A stretch of 64,000 nt of DNA, taken from Proteobacteria bacterium UBA981. GTDB taxonomy: Bacteria > Pseudomonadota > Gammaproteobacteria > Ga0077536. The notes beneath the pieces were generated by a model that saw only the letters and a list, made by a program, of their open reading frames with translations, searched no databases and had not been told where the DNA came from. This document shows, one piece after another, positions 18,310-27,272 of the stretch. Where the stretch lies: contig DBBP01000021.1 in NCBI GenBank assembly GCA_002292285.1, forward strand, positions 62,001-126,000, written 5' to 3'. The first letter of the stretch is position 1, and each line of letters begins with the position of its first letter. Both the position numbers and the translations under genes were made by a program.

Positions 18310-18765
18310 TCAGGCTGACCCACCGTCAATGAAGTCTTCGCTTTTCAGGTGCTGACTCATGTCGCCGACGAACGGACCGTGAACAACCGTTTTAGCGAAG
18401 CGCCACTCACCACCATCTTTGACGAACTCGTCATGGTAGTGCCCGGAGAATATTGCCTGCAGCGGTAGCTTGTCGGTCTGTTGGAGCACAGTCACGTAAC
18501 GCTGACCGTTCGCGGTGCCGCCGGCCTCGTCGATGTTTAGCTCGATGTTCGCACTAACGTGTCGGGTACGCGGGGTGCCGTCCGGATAAATGATGACTTT
18601 CGAGACCACATTCTCGCGTACTTCCTCCGCACCACGATTCGGCGGCGTACCCTCGACATACCATTCACCTTTGGCGAACAGCGCGACAAAACCTTCGACG
18701 TCACCACCATCGATTGTGTGACTATAGCGATTGAGCAGGCTCATGATTTCTTCTTTGTCTGACAT
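18310..18765 (-). CDS. SnoaL-like (NTF2-fold) protein
   Basis: 151 residues with the NTF2-like pattern: N-terminal helices containing LLNRYSHTIDGGD, LFAKGEWYVEG, a central sheet and GEWRFAKTVVHGPFVG near the end. Family members are small cone-shaped enzymes or binding proteins for cyclic substrates, including ring hydratases and isomerases. First gene of the probable unit with the cupin and flavin monooxygenase (41-base gap to the cupin). Confidence 0.8.
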   Translation of the reverse strand: MSDKEEIMSLLNRYSHTIDGGDVEGFVALFAKGEWYVEGTPPNRGAEEVRENVVSKVIIYPDGTPRTRHVSANIELNIDEAGGTANGQRYVTVLQQTDKLPLQAIFSGHYHDEFVKDGGEWRFAKTVVHGPFVGDMSQHLKSEDFIDGGSA

Positions 18766-18990
18766 GACATTAGGACCTCGTTATGGCTGATGTCATGACT
18801 GCGACACCACATCCGGTGCCCAGTTGATGCGTTCAGCCAGCTAAATAAAATGTGAACCGATCGAATGGCCTATTGAACCAATAGGCTCGAAGCGCGACGG
18901 CCTTGTAAGTTCACAGGCTCGGCTTCATTACTGTGTACGATAAGCGCTGCGCACTCAACTCCCGCCCCGCTCATCTGTGCCACCGATGGA

Positions 18991-19356
18991 CTATCGCTCA
19001 CGCTTCAAACGCGCGTCCCACATGAATTTTAGCGACCCGGCGACGACCAGGACGTTGATAGCGGTGATGATGCCCGTCGCCGGGATCTTAAGATCGGAGG
19101 AGCGCGGAAAGCGTTCGTACAGCTCGAACCTGACGTCGTCGATAACGATATCTATTGCATAGATCCCGCACAGCGTGACCGTAATCACGGCCAAATACAG
19201 ACCCGTTAACAGCCACACCTGCGACGGCTTCAGCTTTGCCCCAATCACGTAAGCGCTAATCAGGTAGCTACTGGTAAGGGTTAGGAACACCGCATAGATA
19301 GCGGTGTGGTTTCCGACCATCAACTGGACGGTCTCGATAAGTTCGGCTTCGGTCAT
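18991..19356 (-). CDS. Small membrane protein, unknown
   Basis: 121 residues with three hydrophobic helices (about 18-38, 47-70 and 93-112). ATG at 19356 follows GAGGT with nine-base spacing, so translation is likely. No family recognised. Neighbours on both sides are separated by more than 200 bases, so it appears monocistronic. Confidence 0.6.
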   Translation of the reverse strand: MTEAELIETVQLMVGNHTAIYAVFLTLTSSYLISAYVIGAKLKPSQVWLLTGLYLAVITVTLCGIYAIDIVIDDVRFELYERFPRSSDLKIPATGIITAINVLVVAGSLKFMWDARLKRER

Positions 19357-19439
19357 CTGGTCTTACCTCTACGCGATGGCTGGCGTCGCCGATGGTCAAC
19401 AGTGCCCCTGCATGTTACCTGCGGCGCCGCCCGCCTGGC

Positions 19440-19467
19440 TCAGCTCCGGGCGAACGCCCGGAGCTGA
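19440..19467. repeat. Perfect 13-bp inverted repeat hairpin
   Basis: TCAGCTCCGGGCG, two-base centre, CGCCCGGAGCTGA. About 135 bases past the katA stop on the minus strand. No T-run on either side; it may still stabilise or end the katA transcript. Confidence 0.6.
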
Positions 19468-19601
19468 AGGTCGAGCAGTGTTTACCGCTTCGGCCTCCAC
19501 CCCGGAGTTATAGTGAGCGCAACGCCCAGACCATTTGGAGCAGGAATCTGCGCTGACCCGCAGTCCTGCCCCAACAGTCACACGTTCTCCAGGTCTTGAG
19601 C

Positions 19602-21041
19602 TCAGGCCGTCGCCTCCAGCGCCGCATGAACCCGCGCTGCGTAACCGACATCTGCACGGCCGATATACTCGAGCATGCGCTTTTGCACGGCGCTCTCTGC
19701 CTGAGCCAGGCCACCAGCAATTGTGGCTGCCAGCTCGCTTTGCTGTTGCTCAGACATCACCCGGTAAAGCTGCCCGGCCTGCTCAAAATAATCCTCGTCA
19801 TCCTGGCTATACGGCTGCACCCAGGCCTCTTCGAGCAAGGGTAGCGGCGGCGGGGCGAGGTCTGCTTGCGGTTTGGCTTCACGCACACCGTTGTTCGGGT
19901 AAAAATTGATACCGGCGTCCTGATTGGTACCCCCTACCGCCATCGCGCCATCACGCTGGTGGTGATGGACCGGGCAGCGCGGCGCGTTCACCGGTAGCTG
20001 ATTGTGGTTCACCCCGACGCGGTAGCGCTGCGCATCCTGATAGGCGATCAGACGCGCCTGCAGCATCTTGTCGGGCGAAGCGCAGATACCCGGCACAAGA
20101 TTACTTGGCGCAAAGGCGGCTTGTTCCGTTTCGGCGAAGTAGTTGTCGACGTTTCGATTCAGGGTCAGCGTGCCGATGTTCTGCAGTGGCGCGAGCGCAT
20201 GGGGCCATACCTTGGTGAGGTCAAACGGGTTGATTGGAAACTGGCGTGCGGCGTCCTCAGTCAATATCTGCAGCTGTACGGTCCAGCTTGGGTGGTCGCC
20301 ACGCTCTATAGCTTCGACCAGGTCCTGCTGCGCGCCATGCGGCGGTAAGCTTGCAGCCTCGTCCGCGGGCACACATTCGATGCCCTGATTCGTCTTCATA
20401 TGCCATTTCACCCAGAAACGTTCACCCGCCCTATTCCAGAATCCGAGTGTGTGCGAACCGAACCCATGCATGTGCCGCCAGGAGCGGGGAATCCCGCGAT
20501 CAGACATCAGGATCGTCATCTGATGCAGTGACTGCGGGTGATTCGCCCAGAATTCGTACATGCGGGCCGGATCAGGCAGATTCGTTTGTGGGTTCTTTTT
20601 CTGCGAATGGACGAAATCGGGGAATTTCATCGGATCGTTAAGGAAGAACACGGGCGTGTTGTTGCCAACCAGATCGAAGTTGCCTTGCTCGGTATAGAAC
20701 TTGACGGCAAAGCCGCGCGGATCGCGCGCATAGTCGCTTGAGTCCTGACCGCCCCCAACGGTCGAGAAACGCACAAAGACCTCAGTCTGCTGGCCCGCTG
20801 TTTGCAGGAAGCTCGCGCGGGTGTAGTCGCTCAACGATTGGTCAAGACTGAAAGTGCCATAAGCCCCGGTTCCTCGCGCGTGCACCACACGCTCGGGAAT
20901 CCTCTCGCGATTAAAATGCGCGAGCTTCTCGAACAGCTGCACGTTGTCGTAAGTAAGGGGTCCGCGCGGTCCGGCGCTGATGCTGTTGTTGTCGTCGGCG
21001 ACCGGGGCTCCGGCAGAGGTAGTGAGAGTCTTACCTGTCAT
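19602..21041 (-). CDS. katA: Haem catalase (clade 3, KatA type)
   Basis: 479 residues from the preferred ATG at 21041, which has AGGA seven bases upstream and gives MTGKTLTTSAGAPVADD, the usual start of this clade. Frames further upstream (ATG 21062, TTG 21077) are less likely. The distal histidine H54 (VVHARGTGAYG), distal asparagine in GNNTPVF (N128) and the proximal haem tyrosine in RLIAYQDAQRYR are all present. Converts hydrogen peroxide to water and oxygen in the cytoplasm. Divergent from oxyR with a dyad-rich region between, so OxyR control is expected. Confidence 0.95.
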   Translation of the reverse strand: MTGKTLTTSAGAPVADDNNSISAGPRGPLTYDNVQLFEKLAHFNRERIPERVVHARGTGAYGTFSLDQSLSDYTRASFLQTAGQQTEVFVRFSTVGGGQDSSDYARDPRGFAVKFYTEQGNFDLVGNNTPVFFLNDPMKFPDFVHSQKKNPQTNLPDPARMYEFWANHPQSLHQMTILMSDRGIPRSWRHMHGFGSHTLGFWNRAGERFWVKWHMKTNQGIECVPADEAASLPPHGAQQDLVEAIERGDHPSWTVQLQILTEDAARQFPINPFDLTKVWPHALAPLQNIGTLTLNRNVDNYFAETEQAAFAPSNLVPGICASPDKMLQARLIAYQDAQRYRVGVNHNQLPVNAPRCPVHHHQRDGAMAVGGTNQDAGINFYPNNGVREAKPQADLAPPPLPLLEEAWVQPYSQDDEDYFEQAGQLYRVMSEQQQSELAATIAGGLAQAESAVQKRMLEYIGRADVGYAARVHAALEATA

Positions 21042-21113
21042 GTCGATATCCTGTGATTTCATTTGCAGGATTGACAATAGAGTTATAGATCCATAGGGTC
21101 CAATCGATTATTT

Positions 21114-21139
21114 CCTATTTATATATAGGGTTTGCCTAT
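21114..21139. promoter_or_regulatory. Overlapping ATAG/CTAT dyads, probable OxyR operator
   Basis: ATAGGGTTTGCCTAT (21125-21139) has the ATAG-N7-CTAT layout of an OxyR half-operator, and CCTATTTATATATAGG (21114-21129) is a second, overlapping dyad. Further ATAG units occur at 21077 and 21085. The inner T and A of the E. coli consensus are not kept. The site overlaps the oxyR start codon, which suggests autorepression together with activation of katA. Confidence 0.55.
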
Positions 21140-22064
21140 GAGTATCAGGAACCTCGGTTTCCGTGACCTGCAGTACGTTGTTGCGGTGGCCGAACATCAG
21201 TCTTTCAGCCGAGCTGCCGAGGCCTGCGCAATTACCCAACCGGCACTCAGTGAAAGAATTAAACGTATCGAATTCACCCTGGACGTCGAATTGTTTGAAC
21301 GCACCAAGCGTAGTCTGACGGTAACGGCAGTTGGTGAACGATTGGTGGCCAGAGCACGTGCGCTATTGCAAGATGCTGTCGAAATTGACGGCATGCTGAC
21401 AGCCTCTCGCGAACCGCTGAGTGGCCCTATCCGGGTTGGTGTGATCGCGACTCTCGGGCCTTATCTGATGCCGCTGATACTGCCGGCGCTATGCAAACAA
21501 TATCCGGCAGTCGAACTGATCCTGCGCGAAGGTTTAACCGAGCCGTTGCTTGCAACCCTGCAAGCCGGGGATCTGGATGTGGTCATAGCTGCCGCGCCCT
21601 TGCATGCGCCAGGGATGACGCAACTTGCGTTGTTCGACGAACCCTTTGTTCTCGCCGTGCCCATCGAACATCCGCTCGCTCAGCGTCCCGTCGTGCACGC
21701 CACCGATCTGCGCGGCGATGAAATGGTCCTTCTCGATGATGGGCATTGCTTGTCGGGCCAGGCGCTGGATGTTTGCCCGGCTAAGCAACGGCACAACCAG
21801 AATCGCCTGCACGCCATGTCATTGGAAACGCTTCGGCACATGGTTGCCGCGGGGGCGGGTTACTCGCTGATGCCTGCACTGGCCGTGGGGCGCAAACCGG
21901 CACTGTCAAAGCTCATCCGTTACAAAAAACTCGGCGGTAAGCGCCAATACGGGCGCAAGCTGGTGTTGGCCTGGCGCAAATCGTTTAGTCGCGATGCAGA
22001 CGTGCGCTTGCTCGCGACGCTCATTCGGGCATGTCTGCCGACCGAAATGGTGGCGGCCGCTTGA
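21138..22064 (+). CDS. oxyR: OxyR peroxide-sensing LysR-type regulator
   Basis: 308 residues. N-terminal LysR helix-turn-helix (about 20-50, SFSRAAEACAITQPALSERI). The sensor domain contains DDGHCLSGQALDVC, with C204 and C213 nine residues apart exactly as C199/C208 of E. coli OxyR, so disulfide-based peroxide sensing should work. ATG at 21138 with AGGG upstream is chosen over an in-frame TTG at 21132. Faces katA across about 95 bases, the classical arrangement. Confidence 0.93.
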   Translation: MSIRNLGFRDLQYVVAVAEHQSFSRAAEACAITQPALSERIKRIEFTLDVELFERTKRSLTVTAVGERLVARARALLQDAVEIDGMLTASREPLSGPIRVGVIATLGPYLMPLILPALCKQYPAVELILREGLTEPLLATLQAGDLDVVIAAAPLHAPGMTQLALFDEPFVLAVPIEHPLAQRPVVHATDLRGDEMVLLDDGHCLSGQALDVCPAKQRHNQNRLHAMSLETLRHMVAAGAGYSLMPALAVGRKPALSKLIRYKKLGGKRQYGRKLVLAWRKSFSRDADVRLLATLIRACLPTEMVAAA

Positions 22065-22335
22065 CGCGACAGGAACGGAACGGTTGTGGTCGCGCGCGTG
22101 AGCCTTTTGCCGGAGCAACGGCCGCACTAGCCTGTACTCACCGAACAGAAAACGGCAATGCGTTTAGGTGTGATCTTGGGCGCCGCACCTGCGCGGTCAA
22201 CTCTGTGCGACTGCTCTAACGAGGATGCCGATGCAATCCCAAGCTCACCAAGCCTGGTTAAAGGCCACTACCCGAGTCGTTGATCCCAACGCAAGACATC
22301 GACGCGAAACAGACTGATTAGCACGCCAGCCAATG

Positions 22336-22752
22336 TTACTGAAAATCAGCAGGGCTAACATCCGGAGGGGTGTTGTCCATATCGAAAAGCAGCAACCAGC
22401 GGCCATCGTCGGTGCGCCGATAGACCAATGCGACGCGTCCGGTTGCGTGTTCAACCGGCTCAACAGCGTCGGCCGGCGGCTGAAAGTAATATTTGCCGAC
22501 CAGCAGTGCCATATCAGTCTGTTGTGCTAAAAACTCTTCTTTGAACAACAACGTTCCGGCAACCATCGAAAATGCCTGTTCATACCAGGGCATGATCTCC
22601 TCGATGCCATGGAACATCGGGGCGGCGGCATTCGCATAGCGCGACTGCGGGTCGTAGAAGGTCTGCAACGTTTGAGTATCTTTCGCGTTGAACGCAGCTA
22701 GCCAGCCGGCGATATTCTCGCGCACGCTAAGCGGCGCAATGGTTGTTGTCAT
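22336..22752 (-). CDS. DUF4440/SnoaL-like NTF2-fold protein
   Basis: 138 residues. RENIAGWLAAFNAKDTQTLQ followed by a YDPQSRYAN strand and a terminal DGRWLLLFDMDNTPP indicate the DUF4440 (SgcJ/EcaC) branch of the NTF2 superfamily. No signal peptide. Function unknown; one of several NTF2-fold proteins in the window. Close behind (85 bases) lies the Kef-type antiporter stop, on the same strand but transcribed first. Confidence 0.75.
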   Translation of the reverse strand: MTTTIAPLSVRENIAGWLAAFNAKDTQTLQTFYDPQSRYANAAAPMFHGIEEIMPWYEQAFSMVAGTLLFKEEFLAQQTDMALLVGKYYFQPPADAVEPVEHATGRVALVYRRTDDGRWLLLFDMDNTPPDVSPADFQ

Positions 22753-22837
22753 GCTGCTGATTTCCCATTTCCGATCTCGCCTAATCGTCCCGGCGACGCC
22801 TGGCCAGCTTGTGGATGCCTATTCGTTTTCTCGCGCA

Positions 22838-24538
22838 TCATTCGTCCCGGATGGTGCGATAGCGAGAGTCGCGTACTGCGGTAAGGCGCGCGTGAATGCG
22901 ATCCTCGGGGACACCAATTGTGGTCATGATACGGGCACTTAAAGTGAGGCTGGTCTCGAGCGTTTCGGGGATCACTTCGTCCGCCCCGATAGAGAGCAGG
23001 TACTCAAGGTTGCTCTCGTCGCGACATCGCACCAGCAGCGGGGGCGTGCGATCGAGTGTGCGAGCGCTTGCCAGCGCTTTGTGGGTCGGTGGCAGATCAC
23101 CAAAATTGAGTATCAGCGCGCGAGCGCGATGCGCGCCCAATGCGCGCAAAACCTCTCTGTGCGTCGCATCCCCATAAAACACCTTGCGGCCGTCCTCCCA
23201 GGCTTCTTTGACCGACGCCGCATGCAGATCGACAGCCACGTAGGGGATCTCTTCGGCCTCGAGTACAGCCGCGACCTGTTGCCCCACCCGCCCGAAGCCG
23301 CACAACACCACATGATTGCTGAGGTCGTGCAATGCAGACTCAATCTCGACCACATCAGTGGCAGGCGGCGCCGCTGCCGCAGGTAATAGCGCGGCGGCTA
23401 GCTGGCGATTGTGACGCACCATCAGCGGCGCCAGCAGCATCGACATAATGATGCCGGCGAGTATGGGCTGGGCGTCGTGGCTGTTCAGCAGCCCAGTGCT
23501 GAGCGCGAGCGCGAGCAATGCAAAACCAAACTCCCCGCCATGCGCGAGGACCGCGCCGGTTCGTAACGCGACGGCCTTATTCCGCCCCCAGCCCCACACG
23601 AGTAATGCGATGAGGCCGCCTTTGCCCAGGACCAGGCCCGCCAATATGAGCAAGACCCATGGCCAGATTGTCGACAACTCTCCGACATTGAGATGCATGC
23701 CGACAGTCATAAAGAACAAGCCAAGCAGGGTGTCTTTGAACGGGCGCAATTCGATCTCGATTTGGTGCCGATACTCTGTTTCGGAGAGCATCATGCCAGC
23801 GAGAAATGTACCGAGCGCGAGCGACAGGCCGAGTTGCGCGGTCATCCATGCGGCCGCGAGGGTGACGAATAATACGGTTACCGTGAACAGTTCGTCGGAA
23901 TGCGCCGACCCGACCTCGTGGAATAAGGGCCGCAAGGCATAGCGCCCTAACGCCAGAAGTACTGCGAACGCGACGAGCGCTTTCAACAACGCGATGGCGA
24001 GTACCCCGGCCAGCCCGCCTTCAGTGCCTGCGGCAAGTATCGGGATCATGACCAGAAACGGTACGGCGGCGAGATCCTGAAACAACAGTATCCCGAGCGC
24101 GAGGTTACCGTGGCGCTCCTGCAGCTCCGCCTGGTCAACCAGTTGTTTAGCGACAATCGCGGTTGAAGAGAGCGCCAACGCGCCACCGACAACGGCTGCC
24201 GCGGCCAGCGGTGTCCCAAACCACCACGCAATGAATCCACCTGAAAGCGTACCCAACAGCACTTGCGCGCCACCGAGGCCAAGTAACACGCGCCGCATGG
24301 ACATAAATTGCGGCAGCGAGAATTCGAGCCCGATTGAGAACAATAGAAAAGCGATGCCAATCTCGCCCAGCAACTCCATGACAGCGCGGTGCTCGAGCAC
24401 CGCGAAAGCATGCGGGCCGAGGGCGATACCGACGAACAGGTAACCGAGCACGGGCGGCAGTGAGAGGCGGCGCAGGATGGCAACGAGCAAGACCGCGCAA
24501 CCGATTGCCGCGAGGATTTGGGCGAGTACGTCGTGCAT
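22838..24538 (-). CDS. Kef-type monovalent cation:proton antiporter with TrkA-N domain
   Basis: 566 residues. An N-terminal CPA2 antiporter with about 12 helices includes the conserved FLLFSIGLEF, LSSTAIVAKQL, FQDLAAVPFL and AHGGEFGFALL segments. From about residue 405 follows a RCK/TrkA-N Rossmann domain starting HVVLCGFGRVGQQ, which binds nucleotides and gates transport. A long C-terminal RCK-C domain is absent. Most like YbaL/KefB; likely exchanges potassium for protons at the inner membrane during electrophile or pH stress. Confidence 0.9.
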   Translation of the reverse strand: MHDVLAQILAAIGCAVLLVAILRRLSLPPVLGYLFVGIALGPHAFAVLEHRAVMELLGEIGIAFLLFSIGLEFSLPQFMSMRRVLLGLGGAQVLLGTLSGGFIAWWFGTPLAAAAVVGGALALSSTAIVAKQLVDQAELQERHGNLALGILLFQDLAAVPFLVMIPILAAGTEGGLAGVLAIALLKALVAFAVLLALGRYALRPLFHEVGSAHSDELFTVTVLFVTLAAAWMTAQLGLSLALGTFLAGMMLSETEYRHQIEIELRPFKDTLLGLFFMTVGMHLNVGELSTIWPWVLLILAGLVLGKGGLIALLVWGWGRNKAVALRTGAVLAHGGEFGFALLALALSTGLLNSHDAQPILAGIIMSMLLAPLMVRHNRQLAAALLPAAAAPPATDVVEIESALHDLSNHVVLCGFGRVGQQVAAVLEAEEIPYVAVDLHAASVKEAWEDGRKVFYGDATHREVLRALGAHRARALILNFGDLPPTHKALASARTLDRTPPLLVRCRDESNLEYLLSIGADEVIPETLETSLTLSARIMTTIGVPEDRIHARLTAVRDSRYRTIRDE

Positions 24539-24834
24539 TAGTGTCTCGATAGCAAACTAGCGGCGATTACAGCGCATTGCCGTGCAGCCAAATGGAAGTG
24601 CCTGGTTCTGCAGCAGTGCATCGAATCCTCCCGCTACGCCCGTTAGACCGGACTCGATTGATGGTGCTCTCGCGCCTGACCATAGAAGGACCGTCTATGG
24701 GTCTGAAATACATATACTGTCCCGTATAGTAGCTCGCCAAAAGCGTGCGACAACGAAATAAAGTTCACGATGATCTATAGACGGCCCGTTTAATTATCGC
24801 GGGCACTTCGAAATTCTCTGGGGAGACGATAGCG

Positions 24835-26067
24835 ATGGCAAAAGCAAGCAATATTCTGGACGGCGTCCGGGTACTCGATTTCACACAGGCCCTCGCCGGC
24901 CCCACCACGACCCGCCTGATGGCCGAAATGGGCGCCGAAGTGATTAAAGTGGAACTTGCCCCGAACGGAGAACAATCACGCGGCCTGCCGTATTTCCGCA
25001 ATGGCCGTTCCGGTTACTACATTCAACAGAACCGTGGGAAGAAGAGCATCGCTATCGATCGCAAGAATCCGCGCTCGATTGAACTGGTCAAGAAAGTATT
25101 GGAAAGCTGCGATGTGCTGGTGGAGAACTTCGCACCGGGCGTTATCGATCGGCTCGGATTTAGTTGGGAAGAAGTACATGCGTTGAACCCGCGGCTGATC
25201 ATGGGTTCCATTTCCGCGTTCGGACAAACCGGGCCGCTCTCAAAACTACCCGGCTATGACTATATCGGCGCAGCTTACGCTGGTGTGCTGAGTATGATTG
25301 GCGAGCCCGACGGCCCGCCATATTTTTATATGCTCGGTATCGGCGATGTGATGACGGGCACACATTTGCTGGCGGCGATAAACGCCGCGTTGTATTACCG
25401 TGAGAAAACCGGCGAAGGGCAATACGTCGAAGCCTCACTGCTCGATTCCTACTTCCACTGCCACGAAGTCAACGTGCAGGCGCATACCGCCTCGAACGGT
25501 GAGATCAAACCACATCGTTCTGGCGCACATCACTACGCAGTCGCGCCTCTCGGTATTTTCAAATGCACCGAAGGCTATGTCGTACTCGCAGTTCTGCAGA
25601 ATCAGTGGCCGAACTTCTGCGCTGCGTTAGGGGACCCTGGGATTGCCGACGATCCGCGCTTTGTCGATAACGTCGCGCGGGTGGAGAACCGTGAAGCTTT
25701 AAGTGCGTTGGTGGAAAAAGCGCTGGGACGCTACGCGACCGCCATTGAAGCTGCCGAAGACTGGGGATTCAATCACCACATCCCCATAGCACCAGTGCTA
25801 TCCATCGAGCAGGCGGTTAATCATCCCCATCTGATCGAACGTGAAACCATACGCACCGTAGACGACCCGGTATTTGGCAGCTACCAAGTCCCCGGGATGC
25901 CGCTGCGTTTCTCGGCGGCCCCGCGTCACCCCGAACTCCATGCCGCGTACATGGGGCAGCACAATGTTGATGTGTTTTCGCAATATGCCGGCGTCAGCAA
26001 AGCCGAAGTGCGCGAACTCGAGGCGTCTGGCGCACTGGTGACCAAGCCGGACCTCGATAACGCTTAA
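24835..26067 (+). CDS. Class III (CaiB/BaiF) acyl-CoA transferase
   Basis: 410 residues. LDGVRVLDFTQALAGPTTTR at the N-terminus, the GAEVIKVE strand, and the conserved catalytic aspartate in GIGDVMTG (D171, equivalent to Asp169 of formyl-CoA transferase) identify the family. It moves CoA between carboxylic acids through an aspartyl-CoA anhydride. The acid is not known; the neighbourhood suggests activation of an intermediate of ring or steroid-like catabolism. ATG follows GGGGAGACGATAGCG. Ends just before palindrome copy 2. Confidence 0.9.
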   Translation: MAKASNILDGVRVLDFTQALAGPTTTRLMAEMGAEVIKVELAPNGEQSRGLPYFRNGRSGYYIQQNRGKKSIAIDRKNPRSIELVKKVLESCDVLVENFAPGVIDRLGFSWEEVHALNPRLIMGSISAFGQTGPLSKLPGYDYIGAAYAGVLSMIGEPDGPPYFYMLGIGDVMTGTHLLAAINAALYYREKTGEGQYVEASLLDSYFHCHEVNVQAHTASNGEIKPHRSGAHHYAVAPLGIFKCTEGYVVLAVLQNQWPNFCAALGDPGIADDPRFVDNVARVENREALSALVEKALGRYATAIEAAEDWGFNHHIPIAPVLSIEQAVNHPHLIERETIRTVDDPVFGSYQVPGMPLRFSAAPRHPELHAAYMGQHNVDVFSQYAGVSKAEVRELEASGALVTKPDLDNA

Positions 26068-26087
26068 GACCTTCCATCATTCGGAAC

Positions 26088-26144
26088 AATTCGGGGACAG
26101 TTACTGTATTTCCATCGCAGAAATACAGTAACTGTCCCCGAATT
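26088..26144. repeat. 57-bp palindromic repeat, copy 2
   Basis: Perfect 24-base arms (26088-26111 and 26121-26144) around a nine-base loop. Same sequence as the copies at 8517 and 26737 apart from the centre. Lies 20 bases after the CoA-transferase stop and 5' of a SnoaL-like gene. Confidence 0.92.
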
Positions 26145-26190
26145 TCTGGATGTTGGGGTAAACTATTTAGTGCAACCCGGAATCAACGCC

Positions 26191-26724
26191 ATGAATGACA
26201 TCGATCTTCAAAACATCCTCGCCCGCCTACAGCACCTCGAAGATCTCGAGGCCGTCCGCCATACCTGGCGCGACTACTGTATGCGCCTCGATTCCGAAGA
26301 TTGGGACAATTTGGGCGATGTTTTCGCCGAGGACGGGGTACTCGAAATGGTCGGGCTCGATGTCCTGCTCCCAGGCATCGACGGAACTTATCGGGGACGT
26401 CGAAACATTATCGATAAGTTTTATATGCCGGGTATTGCGGCCGCGGCGAACCCGAATGCCAAACTCTTCGCGACCGGCCATATCAGTACGAATATGCAAA
26501 TCGACCTGGACGGAGATGAGGCAACGACGCTCGCTTACTTTTTCGAAATCGTCGCCAACAATACGGTGCTGATAGGCACATACCAGCATCGTATGCGACG
26601 CGACAGTGATCGGTGGCGATTCTCTTTTCTGCGTATTTCCGTGCGCTATCACGCGGAACTTGCGAGCGAGAACGTCGGAGGCCAAAGCTTGCAGGAGATT
26701 TTGGCGAAGCCCTATTCGGCCTGA
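26191..26724 (+). CDS. SnoaL-like (NTF2-fold) protein bracketed by palindromes
   Basis: About 177 residues from ATG 26191; an in-frame GTG at 26170 would add seven. The helix with RHTWRDYCMRLDSEDWDNLGDVF, a YRGRRNIIDKF strand and a terminal DRWRFSFLRISVRYH match the SnoaL_4-type NTF2 fold seen in ring hydroxylase and steroid isomerase-like proteins. The gene sits exactly between palindrome copies 2 and 3 (26088 and 26737), with 12 bases from its stop to copy 3. It could act with the CoA-transferase before it; the function is unknown. Confidence 0.78.
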   Translation: MNDIDLQNILARLQHLEDLEAVRHTWRDYCMRLDSEDWDNLGDVFAEDGVLEMVGLDVLLPGIDGTYRGRRNIIDKFYMPGIAAAANPNAKLFATGHISTNMQIDLDGDEATTLAYFFEIVANNTVLIGTYQHRMRRDSDRWRFSFLRISVRYHAELASENVGGQSLQEILAKPYSA

Positions 26725-26736
26725 TTTGGGGACCCT

Positions 26737-26793
26737 AATTCGGGGACAGTTACTGTATTTCCATCGCGGAAATACAGTAACTGTCCCCGAATT
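26737..26793. repeat. 57-bp palindromic repeat, copy 3
   Basis: Perfect 26-base arms (26737-26762 and 26768-26793) around the loop ATCGC. Twelve bases downstream of the SnoaL-like gene. Forms a pair with copy 2 in the same orientation, about 650 bases apart. Confidence 0.92.
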
Positions 26794-26960
26794 GGAGGCG
26801 GGTTCCGCTACGACGAGGTGCTGCTGACGGACCCGACGCGGCGAGCGCTGTCGGACGGGTGAATTTGGAGCATTTCGAGGTCCGCAGCGCAGCGGTAACC
26901 GCTATCATGCGCAACGACCACACAGCAACGGCAAGCTAACCCGATTGAGGAGCAGGAATC

Positions 26961-27272
26961 GTGTCTGATTCGACCGCCAGTAGTATCCAGAACAACCCGA
27001 AATACCACCAATTGATACGGCAGAGAAATGTGCTGGCGTGGACTCTGACGTTGCTGGTCTGCATCCTTTATTTCGGCTTTATCCTCCTGGTGGCGTTCGC
27101 GCCTGAATTTCTCACCCAGCCGATATCGGCCAGCAGTGTCGTCCCGCTCGGTATGCCCATCGGCGTCGGCGTGATTCTGGCTTCCGTTCTGCTTACTGGT
27201 ATCTATGTTTACCGAGCAAACACCTCGTTCGACCCGTTGATTGCAGAAATTATGCGGGAGGCTGGCGAATGA
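26961..27272 (+). CDS. DUF485 membrane protein (YjcH type)
   Basis: 103 residues with two membrane helices (about 25-48 and 65-88) and the DUF485 signature NPKYHQLIRQRNVLAW near the start. GTG at 26961 follows GAGGAGCAGGAATC. The ATG of actP overlaps its stop (ATGA at 27269), so the pair is translationally coupled, as with E. coli yjcH-actP. The role is inferred to be assembly or activity of the acetate symporter. Confidence 0.9.
   Translation: MSDSTASSIQNNPKYHQLIRQRNVLAWTLTLLVCILYFGFILLVAFAPEFLTQPISASSVVPLGMPIGVGVILASVLLTGIYVYRANTSFDPLIAEIMREAGE

Noticed and set aside
22231..22317. 28-codon frame after a GAGG sequence
   Set aside because: Too short to judge and without likeness to any known small protein.
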